From positions 45,796 through 86,524 of the forward strand of contig MKUW01000017.1 in the NCBI GenBank assembly GCA_001899005.1: 40,729 bases of DNA. Reading direction: 5' to 3'. Both the position numbers and the translations under genes were made by a program. The notes beneath the pieces were generated by a model. It saw only the letters and a list, made by a program, of their open reading frames with translations. It was not told the origin of the DNA and ran no database searches. This document shows, in pieces, positions 23,845 to 35,800 of the stretch (position 1 is its first letter; every line of letters starts with the position of its first letter). This stretch comes from Chloroflexi bacterium 44-23 (GTDB taxonomy: Bacteria; Chloroflexota; Anaerolineae; Anaerolineales; Anaerolineaceae).

Positions 23845-26800
23845 TTAAGGCCGCAGGTCCAGCTCAACCGGCAGATTAATGGTTGTAGTGCTGCCAGATG
23901 TATCCGTAATCAACAATTCCAGTCGATATGAGCCATCGGGGGGCGGACTGGCAGGGGCAAAGATCCAGGGAGCATTCCACAAATTGTCAACCAGAGCTGC
24001 CTGAGTAATCCCCAACAGCGTTGAACCATCCCAGATCTTAATCTCAAGCGAACGTACCGCCTGTGGTGCACTGACAAAGCCCTGCAAATTAAGGTGCATG
24101 ATGCTGCGCTGGTCTGTGTAGGTCAGAACATCGTGTGCAAGCCAGGCACTCATCAACGCAGATGTTCCCGTCTTCTCCTGAGTATCATCTAACAGCGGCC
24201 AATCATTGGCAGTTTCCAGTATTTTCTCCAACCTCGCGGTCTCCGCAGCGGAATCTGGAACAGGATTTGCATTTCCACCGTTAATCAGCGGTAAATAGAT
24301 GCGGAACGGATACATTGGCTCATACCATTCCGCGCTGCAATTGCCAGCGGAATCGCAGGCACTCATTCCCGCCTGCTCATAGAGCGGTTTTACACCCTCA
24401 CAATGACCATTGACACGGTAAATAGCAGTGTTGGGTGCAATTCCACCAGCCAGCAGCCACGAACTGTTGAAATATTCCAATTGGTAGGTTACCGATTCGC
24501 AAATATTCTGGTGAATACTGGTAATATCCAGCATGGTATCTTCAATCACGAAATCATAAGCGACAATTGTGTCGTCATCCGGATCGATTTCGGTGCGAAT
24601 TATACTCAGTCGCGGTGGATAGCTATCGACGGTCCCGCCCCATTGCGTCATTTGTTTCTGATTGGCCATGTATTGTCCACCACCATCCCAGGCGCGCAGG
24701 TTGACATCAAAAGAACCTTCAAGACCGTAGGGCACTGTGGCATTCCAGGTGACCCGCTTACCGCTATTCTCAAGATGCGTGGGTTTCCATGACATCTGAT
24801 AGAATGCGAAGATCTCCTCGGCAGAAAGCGCACGAGTGAACAGAGCAACCTCATCCAGCGTACCGTTCAGCCGCTCACCCACCGCAAAGCTCTGATTGGA
24901 ATAGGGTGTGATTCCAGCCAGGCTCTCATCACTTAGCACCTGTACGCCATCCACATAAATCCGGTAGGTCTGGCCGTCAAATGTGGCTGCAACCAGGTGA
25001 GCGCGACCAAAAGTGAAGGCAGCGGCTGCAGTCCGGACCGAGAACCAGTTATAGCCATTTCCAAAACCTGCTTGGAGAGAGCCATCCGGCAGCAATAACA
25101 GGGATGGATAACGCATTTCCGGGTTTTCATCAAATTGACTGAAAATACCGGCTTCCGAGGTAAGTGCATCAACATCCACCCAAGCCAATTGCGAGAATTG
25201 AGAGCGGTCAAGGTTGAGACTGAAGTGATCCTTCACCACCAGCTTCTCGGTTCCGTGGAAAGTCAGGGCATAATCACCGACAATGCCGGCGCTGACTTTA
25301 TTATGCAAGTCACCGCTGGCTGTAATCAGTTGGGACAGCTGGTAAAAACCTGAGCGTTCTTCCAGCCAATCCCCATTGACCAGAAAGTCATCATCGACCG
25401 ATAGGCGGTAGACATACTGGTACGCCGAATACTGCTCGCGCATTTCTTCAGCGGAAAGCGGGCGGCTGTAAACCACCAGCTCATCCAGATCTCCCTTAAA
25501 GCTGCCCACCGGTGCCAGCCCAACGTAGAGGTTTTCATCCATCACCATCAGCGGGCTGATGGTATCACTCACCAGCGCCTGACCATCCAACCACAGTGTG
25601 CGCACCTGCGTTGCAAGATCGTAACTGCAGCCCCAGTTGTGCCAGCCAGGTTGATCAAAGATCTGAGTGCTCACCAGGTCGCGGCCACCGAAACCACACA
25701 CCATCTGATTGTTGGCATTGAAGCCCAGCAGGAGACGCTGGCTGGCCATCGCGAGTGGCCCCTGCCACAGAATTGGGTCATTGCGGTTGGCCGCCTCGCG
25801 ATTCGCCCATACGGAAATCGTGAACGAGCGGTTGGCCAGGTTAACCTGCGTGCCCAGGTTGATATACTTGTTATCACCATTGAAGTAGAATGAGCCGTTT
25901 TTGTGTCCGAATGGACCTTCCATCGGGCAGTCTGCGGTCTGACATTCACCTGCAATCTGGAAGGGGGAACTATCCAGATAATAGCGGACGGGCGCATCGA
26001 CATCTGGAATTCCCTCTGTTCCGGCTGGGATTTCTTCTTTGTCAAGAGGAAGCCAGATCAGCAAATCATGCGGGTAAGGCTCATTGAATAAGTAGGATGC
26101 GTTCAATGCAGAATTGATTGCTACTTGAACCTGATTCACATTGGTTTCTGCATCTATTCCCTCTTCGGTCATATACATCAAATTGAGTCCGGGAATGTCG
26201 CTGGCACTGCCACCAATCATCACCTGGCGCAGTGCGAATTGATCCACGGCTTTACTGCCATCCAGGGTCTGGATAACATCCGTGATCGGCATGCTGCTTT
26301 CGTTTAAAGAGCTTTGCGGTGCCGTGGCATCAAAGAGGAAGTTGATATTAATCTCGCCGTGATTGCCGACAGTATCGTCTGCTTCCACCACCAGGGTTAA
26401 CTTTCCTGTAGGTTCGCTTTCGGGGAAGAAGAATTCCAGCGACCAGTTGTAGCCATTTGTAACCTTTGTAAGCACCGGCTGCTGCTTACCAGAACCGATC
26501 AGCGCGCCATATTGGTTGTAAACACTGATAGCCACGCTGTTAAGATTCAGACCGCTGCCTGGCAGGTTGTTGCTCAGGATTTCATCCTGAACGCTTCCGT
26601 ACAAATCCAAGCGCCAGTTATTTTCCAATTGATCATCCTTAACAGCCGGCACCACCTGTCCTTCAACCAGGTTGGCGGTCAAGCGTGGACTGCTGTTATC
26701 TACCAGAAGATGATACGGTTGCGAAATAGTCTGATTGCCAACCGCATCAATCGCGCGGTATATGAGCGAGTAGGTACCGTCGCCCACCTGCGGATCAAAC

Positions 26801-29800
26801 GACGGGCAAAATGAGGTGCCACTGGCCGAATCCATGCAAAGCGGTGCCAGATAACTGAGCGGTGCATCCATATTGACATGCGAAACGGTCATTTCAAGTG
26901 CGCTGATTCCGGCAGTTAAATCGGTGGCTTCTACATGCAAAATTCGATCCAACTCAGATACATAGGGGAAGTCGGGATCAAAGGAAATCAGTTCCACGGA
27001 AGGATTTTCCGCATCGATTTGCATGCTGATTGATTGGCGCTCTTCGACATGTTCCATCTGATAATGGAAACTTTCGCGAACATCAATCTCGTTCAACTCA
27101 TATGCAAAAACCGCCACTTCATCCAGCAGACCGGCGAAGCCTCCGTTCGTGAGCGTGCTTGCCGAACTGTTGCCAAGCTGCAGTCGCCCCAGGCCATTGA
27201 CGAGGTTGCTGCCCGTCAGACCGGCGCCGCTCGAATCAAGGTAGCCATTAATATAGAGCTGATAGGAATCCGCTGTACTTGATCGCCGAACTACCAGAGT
27301 CACCTGGTTCCAGACATTCATCACCAGCCCTACGTTCGAGTCGGGCGGGCAACCTGCTGCAGAGGTGCCATTCCGCACACACAGATTCATGCTGTTGGGA
27401 GCAATGGCAATATTGTATTTAATTTGAGAATTATTTAAATTCCAGAGCGACCAGAGTGATTGAGGATGCTCAAGAGTATCAGTCGGTTTGACCCACACGG
27501 AAATACTGAAACCAGTTGCCGTTGGAGAAAGCTGAGTCTGGCGCAGGCTGAGCATATCATTCGTGCCATCAAATGAAACGGCGCGCCCAAGCCGTCCGGC
27601 TTGATCAGGTTGCGGACAACGATCTCCACTGCAATCCAGCATCCAGTCGTACGGAGTGGCATCTTCGAATCCACTGACGGATTCCTTCTCATCCAGATGT
27701 GCCAGGAAGAGCGGCGCACGATTCAGCAATTCCGCAATTACTTTCACATCCTGACTGTAGCGGAACACACGCACATCATCCAGCTGGCCGGAAAGATAGT
27801 CCCGGCTGGCTTCAGCTGCCATACCCAGGCTGGCAATACCCAGACCGGATGCTTGCATAGATTGGCCTGATAACTGATTGACTACTACCCCATCCAACCA
27901 CAAACGGGTAGTGCCGTTATTGTTGCTGTAAACAACATGATGCCATTGGCCATCGGTCAGCACCGCGTTCCGTGAGCAGACTTCGGTTTGATTCACTTTG
28001 GAACAAACATTTCCGCCGCGTAAATATATCTGATTGAGCACAGTACCACCGTTGTGACGCAAACTGTACAGGCCGCAATTGGGACAAAGCGTATTGACCC
28101 ACAGCGACACCATATAATCCTGTGTCGTTGCAACCGGCACTGTAATGACATCGTCCTGACCATCAAAGCGCACTGCCTGATCGATCAGGCCAATTGTTCC
28201 GGCAGCCGGGCAATTCTCTCCAGTGCAAATACCATCGTCCAGTGTGCCCAGAAAGGCTTTATTTTCAAACGTGTCGGCAGCAGGACGTTCATCCAGCGGC
28301 AGGCGGGCTGTAATCGGGATCGCATTGGTCTGGTCATATACCATTTCACCATCGATTGCATACCGGAAGACCTGAAATTCATCGATCTTGCCAATAAATT
28401 GCACCGAAGGCCGATGTAGCTCATAGGTAAGGCGCCCATCGAAGCCATCACTCAAGGAAGCTGTTCCAGTCCCGGGCCAGGTGTTCCAATAGAATTTAAC
28501 ATCGCCACAATAATCATCCGCACTGGTACTGTCTTCTTCCATGACCACATAACGGACACTAGAGTAATCAGTGATGGTATCCCCATGATTTACATACTTG
28601 CTGTCACCATCTTCCATATCCGTCTCACCCATCACCGAATGATAGTAACTCCCATTTCGATTCTCGTAGATGTACGGCTCGGCGGCACTACCTGCATCGT
28701 GTTCGTTGTCCATATAAAGCGTGCCAAGATAGGTATAGTAGACTGAACTGGAATGCCCTACAAAGAATGTGCTGCGGCTGGCGGGTGGTGCGGTAAAAAT
28801 ATAACTATCCACCAGATCGGAATCACGATAGAGACGGTATTCGTAGCCGCCGGCGCCATTGGAATTCAACGTCACCGTGATGTGATACCAGCTATTGTTG
28901 CTTAATATCGCGCCAGATTGCTTCCACAATTCTGCAGAACCGGTTCCATAACCAAATCTTAAATAAGCACCGTTTCTTTCCAGTGTCGGATAGGTATAAT
29001 TGGGATCATTTCGTTCGTGTTTTCCAAAGATGCCCTGCCAGTTGCCACTGGTATCGGCTTGCGGGTAAATCCAGACTGAAAACGTAAAGGCTCCGTCATG
29101 CATATCCAGTAGGGAGTTGCCATTTACCTGGACAAAACCTGTACTGGTACTGGTATTAGGGTAAAGGGAAGATCCACGGATGGAACTGCTGGAAAGCGTA
29201 GGCGCATTGACCGGCACGCTGATGGATTGATGGTATTCTGAACTATCTCCAAAACTGCTGGTTTCCATTTGCATGTCAAGCACCGGACGCTCAGCCAGCC
29301 GGTTGATATCCAGAATGGTTAACGGGCGGTTGAAAATTCGCAGATCATCCAAAATGTAATTTCTACCCTGTGGGCTGCCACCTGCGACCAGGGTGTCATC
29401 TGTTGACAACGCGGCTACACCGGTCGCCTGCGCAACACGCGAGCCATTCACAAAGACCGCCAATACCTGACTGCCGTCATTGTATTGCACCACCACGTGA
29501 TTCCAGGCTCCCCCGGTGATATTGCGGCTGGTACTCAACGCCAGCGAACTGCCGTTCATGTAAACCTGGGGCCGGAAGTTAGAGCCGGTCGGTACCAGGC
29601 TGATGCTGAAGCGGTTGGCAGCTGTTTTCAAAATGGTTAAATTGCTGGTCGAGCTTGCGTCTGGTTTGATCCAGAAGGCAACCGTGATGCCGCGTTGCAA
29701 TACATTAAGGCTGCTGAGAGTGGGCAGCGTCAGCGGTGTATCCTGGCCCTGATTAAAGCGTACAGCATTGTTGAGCATGCCGCTGACACCTGCCGTCGGG

Positions 29801-32800
29801 CAGCTGCTGCAGGTGGCATCCCGCAGAGGCATATTACCGGAGGCATCTGTAAATTTAACAGCGCCGGAAGTTTCATTAAACTTTAACCATAGTTGGGCAA
29901 AGTTCGACTCTGTCCGCCGGTCAACAATTTGTGCCGAAGCAACCTGTTCAAGGGTCAGTGGCTGAGAAACATTCCAATTTGGATCAATTTGTAAAGTTTC
30001 TACATTGGTAAGAGTGTTCACCCCGGTTACCACCGGATTATCCGGGTAAAGCACAAAGGTGCGTGGCAGAAGTTTGCTGGCCCAATCCAGAATTGCCTGA
30101 TACCCTGCGACCACGGTGTGCAAGAGCCCGTACGCAAAGCGGCTGTTGAGCAGGTTTGTGACCACAGATGTGTACTCAACCGTCTCTGCAGGGCGAATAA
30201 AGGTATCCTGGTAGTTATAGCGATGTGCCATTAAGCGGGAGGAAATAAAACCCGCCTCATCCAGGCTGACATCGCCCAGTATGTGATCAAAGATCTGTAC
30301 TTCATCCAAATATCCCGTGAATGGATTCAAGGGACCACCACTCTCCACCAGACCGGCACCCAGCGTTAAAGGCGGAGCGAGCGTGTCACTGGCGAAAACG
30401 GTTGTGTTTTGCCAGGCACAACTACCCTCCTGACAACCATCTGCCAGGTAGCCATCAATATAGAAGCGTGCTTGCGTGCCATCGAAGCTGACTGCCAGGT
30501 GGCTCCAACGATCCGCCGCTAACTGAGCTGTAGAGCTGACCGACCGGTCTGCACTTGTGAGTTGCGGGTGCATGCCGCTCAAAGAAAGGGTAAATTCTTG
30601 AATGTTTCCTGCCCCTTGTTGCCACTTACTGATTAACGTACCATCGCCGGAGGGATAAACCCAGGCCGCTAGGGTAAAGTGTTGATTATTAAGGAAAGAA
30701 ATCTGTTTGCTGCTGGTGGGTAGATAGAGGAAGTCATCGCCGCCAAAGTAGACCGAATTTAAGTAGCGGCCAGTAAATCCGCTCTGTGGGCAGTGATCTT
30801 CCTGGCAGAAGGCATCAAAACCAAAACTGGAATCATCAGCAAAAAGCGTTGTGCCGCCACGCTCATCCAAAGAAAGCGCCACAATCGGAGCGTCCATCTC
30901 GCGGTAGCTGAGTGAATAATCGAGGATATTGGCTTCCTCGGGTACCTGAGGGTTAAACCCATAAATTCTTTCTTCCAGATCGCTGATCCCATCCAGATCC
31001 GAATCGGCTGCCAAGGGATTTGGATATACCATGGTTTCTTTCGGGGAACCATCGGCGTAAAAGCCATATGTGTAAAACCAGCCCTGAACTTCTTCGAAGT
31101 CGGTCAGACCATCCCCATCCGTATCTTTGCGGGTTGGGTCGGTTTGAATGAGCAATTCAGCCAGGTCGTATAAACCGTCCTGGTCTGTGTCGAACAAGCG
31201 TGGGTCAGTACCGAAGACCGTTTCAGAGTAATCGGATAGACCATCATTATCGGTATCGAATGACGAATCATCCGGGTCATTACTATATATCAGTTTGTCT
31301 CCGTCCGCATCGCGCAAGGCTGGGAAATCGCTATCCCAGCTGAGTGCAAAGGTACCGTTTCCTTTTGCTTTTAAGGAATAAAAATCATCCAGAGTGTCCG
31401 GGAAAACATCCAGCGTCAGGCTTTCCCCCACAGAAACATTAAAAGTGGCTTTTTCGGTTCGGATATAACAGACCGGAATTGGAAACGGAATGAATGGGAA
31501 AATGGGCGGAATGACCCAGCATTCTTGCACGGGCAAGGCACTACCTTCGGCCAAGTAGACAGTGGGATCCTGATTAATGCCGGCGGCAGGCAGAGGAATA
31601 CTATACCCACTGGTACCGGCAGAAAACTCATACGTCCACTTATCGGTTCCGGCAGACTGCCACAAATTTTTCATGCTGCCACGGCTGAGAGAATCGTGAA
31701 TGTCTTCTTCTGATGGGTTTAGTTTGTAATCAAAGGTAGAAGTTTTGGCATTGGCGTTACTATATTGCCAGAAGTAGGCAGCTGCTTTCCAGTCAAAGGG
31801 CACGTCAGAGAGCGTAATCGTATTGCGAATACCCATATTAACTTTAAGTTTATTCGCACTGGTTATACCCAGCCGATCATCCTGGTAATCAGTAGCCACA
31901 TTCGTAAACTCAATCCGATCACTGTTATCATAATCTACCAGGTAGGTGTTGCTATAGATGAACCAGGCAAAAATCTTGGTCACCCAGCCAGAAATACCGA
32001 TACAAACATAATCCTTGACAGTATCTTCGCCTTCGCGGTCATACACGCCAAAAGCATAACAAAATGAGCTGATAATCGCATCGATGATCGCCACAATCCC
32101 GACGATGATCGCGCCGACGCCGGTACAGGCCAGAGCTGCCATCAGAATGATTAACATCGTGGCTGCAATGGCTTCTGCCAGTGCTGTATTAAAGGCCAAC
32201 GAGCCAAAGCTCATCCCACTCGAAGCCCAGGTGTAGATAAAGACGCCCCAGGTGATGATGCCAGCAATTACGGCCCCAATGATAGTGGCTTTCTGTGCGG
32301 CGGATGTGATTGCCTTGGACGCCCGCAGCAGTTCGATGGCGCCTTTTATGGCCATGATCGAAAGGACAATCGTCAACACGTTCATGCCGATCATCAGTAT
32401 TTTCATCATGATTTTGCCCGCCGCCGATTCGGGTTCAGCCAGTGCAATCACCGCACAGGTAATGACTGCCACCACAACCACAACCACCAGGATCCCAAAG
32501 GCCACTTTTTTAAAGAGGCTGGTTAAATGTTTGGTGATCGGCGCTGCTTTTTGCTTGAGTCCATCCCCGAGCGCCTGAAAGAATCCTTCCACTTTTGATA
32601 TTTTGTCACCGGCATAAAAATTGAGCCAGGCAATTGTGCAGCGATCCAATCCGTTCAACACCACCTCGGCAATGGTTTTGACAATTTTGGATAAGGCCGC
32701 ACCTTTGCGTTGCAAGGAGAGAAAATCGCTGTAGTAATTGAAATCCGGTAAAGCATTCGGGGATACCTGCGGGGTTCCATTAACCCCGGTCAGACCCAGT

Positions 32801-35800
32801 ATCCCCAAAAAAAGTGCCTGGTAATAGTAACGCAGCATGTAAATCTGGCCATCGATGATATCGCGTTCAACAACATCGTCACTGCTCGCCTGAAAATCTT
32901 CCAGGCTGCGCAGCCTGGATTCAAGCAGGTCCAGATATTGCTCCAACGGTGTGCTTTTCCAACTATCCTGAACATACTGGTAAGGTGCCCAATTGACCAT
33001 GGCATTGGTCACCAGCGCTACAGCACCAAGGTTAAAGGTGGTCAACCCGCTGCTGACGGTGGCTTCACCCATGCCCATCGAGCGCTGGTCATATTGGCGC
33101 GCGAAGAGCAGGTTGGCGGTGGTATAGCCTCCATCCGTGACCGCAGTGGGAAAGTACTGCGCAAAGAGCTGCTGCGCCTGTTGAGTGCTAAATTTGTATG
33201 ATTCATCAAAGTAATCATACTCATACGTCATCACCTGCAGCAATCCGGCCTCGATACCCCATAACTGCTCTGCTCCGGTGCTGTAAACACCATCCTCGCG
33301 GTCGAACCGCTGTGCGATCTCATCCAGATCAAAATCATCACGCCCGGCCAGGAAACTGCCCTGTAAACCGGAGCTCAACTTCCAGAGCGGATCATCAAAT
33401 GCCGGTTCAAGATCATATTGTGGGTCTTCAAACACGACCGCCATGCGCGTGCCATGATCTTCCACGACCTGCATACCTGTCATCCGGAAGCTGTCATCAT
33501 AGGAGTGCACCACGCGCGGCACATCCGTGTACCAACGTTCGGGTTTGTCTGCATCGCACCAGGGCGTGGTTGTACTATCGACATAACTTTCGGGCATCGG
33601 TTTACAAACATCTGTCAACATATTGATCAGCCAGACCATGCGAACTTCCATGTTGCTGCTATTGAGACGTCCCTCCAGATTTTGCACCGGTAATTGACCC
33701 GAAAAGGCAACCGGCTCATTGCCGCTCACATCCGTTACCATATTGAGGGGCATATAAGTCAGCACATTTCCATTTGTGTCATCACGCACAAAGCCACCAT
33801 AGGCATCCACCATGCTGGTATCAATGACCTGATCGACTTGATTGGCATGCGGATGTGAAGGCACGCTACAGGCCAGCACTTTATCTTCTGTCAGGTTTTT
33901 AATTAAAAACACATACTGACTAGCAGCAATATTTCCAAGATGAATATTCATATTCAGGCTGTGGTCGTTATGAATCTGACCCAAATACGTCTCTCCCGAG
34001 TAACGATCACAATTACCGCTGCCATAATAAAGGCGATAATCAGCGGATGGAGCCTCTGTCAGCTTCACTTGTGAAGGTATACCCGAATTGGGAACCGGAT
34101 GGGTAAAGGTTAACGTACCGCTCAAGTTGGCGTCGGATATTGTGCTTGAAAATTGATTGGTGAAAACCAGAGGGACGCTGTCTTTGATCAAAATTTCCAG
34201 CATGGGCACCAGACGCATATCGCCATTGGCTGGGCGTGGATCGGCAGTCAGCTGCGCCGAGGTTAACTGGTCTCCATAGGCACTATCGCTGCTCCTCCGC
34301 TGAATCTGGCCATCCGTATCCTTTTTTGGCCAGTCCAGCACATTCAGGATATAGGTCAGGTGTTTGGCATTGGTAGGGCGTAACTGGAAATCCACAAAAA
34401 CGGGTAATCCGGGTTCCACTCCGCGTATACTCATCTTAAAAGGTGAGCTGCCGGAAAAGATAGTCTGCGGCCCTGAGATCGGGTCAAGATCAACCAGAGT
34501 GGGCACACCATCGTTATCATCATCCGTATCAAAAATATCGGGAATACCGTCCCTATCGGTATCGCGGCATACACCGGCCGTGGTTGTATCATCATCCAAC
34601 ACGCGCGCATCACATTCGACACCATCCAGCAAATTGTCATGATCAGTATCGCGATCCATTGCATGGGAATACCAATCCCCTGAATATTCTTCCGGCGTGC
34701 TGGCATTGCGATAATAGAAAGCGTTAATCTCATCAAAATCACTGATGCCATCATGGTCGCTATCGACTTCACCAGGAGAAGTGCCTAATTTAATTTCTTC
34801 TCCGTCACTGAGGCCATCCCCATCCGTATCATAATTATTGGGATCCAGGATGGTGATGTCAAAACCACTTTCATAGGCATCGGTCAGCCCATCCAGATCG
34901 CTATCCACATCGCCGGCCTCGCCCACTTCATCAGCCAGCTGACGTAAAGAGCCCGCCAGCGAAGAGCTGAACCAGCCTTTCGTGAGCGCTATCAGCTGCG
35001 TAACCTCAGCGGAGGCACTGGCAGCACTCAAACCCGCACGCGGATCTTGCGAAGGGTCCCAGTCACTTTCATAGAGCGTCGCCCGCGCTTCTTTCTCCGC
35101 GTCCTTTTCTACCTGTGCCTGGTTCTGGGCTGTTTGCTTTTGTTCCAACTCGCGCGCGAAAACCACGTTCTGATGGCTCTCCCAGAGCGGGGTAAACACA
35201 AACAGGGCAATCATCAAAATGGAGATGCCGATTTGCACGCTTTTACGGCCGGATTTCAGCAACAAGAGCGCCGCCAGGCAAACAAACAAAACGGAACCGG
35301 CGCTGCCGATTAAGATGTTCTGCCACTCAGCACCGCTTTTTAATAATCCGAGACTGCCTGCCACTGCGGCCAACGGCAAGCCGGCAACCTTTCGCTCTGC
35401 CGAAATGTCACGGAAATCGGTTTTGATCAATGCTTCCACGCGTTCACCGCTTTTCTCTTGCGGCATCTGCATCTGAACCTGCATGCTTAACGGGTACCCA
35501 TCCGCCCCAATCCAGATCTCGCCGTTGGCGCGCATGTTGCGGTACATCTCCGAAATGGAAAGTTGCATATTATGCGGTAATTTGCCGGCGCGCTGATACT
35601 CTGCGGCCATTTGATCGCGCATAAAAGCGGCAAAGCGATTTGAATCAATATCAAAGCGATAATGTCCAACTTCCACTTTTGCAATTACGCCATCAACGCC
35701 CGGAACTTCCCGGCTTTCAGTGTTGATCCAGCGGATATTATCTGCAGCCTTTAAGAAGGAAGAGAAGTCGTTTCCCGGCGCAAAGCTATCGGTCGAGAAA

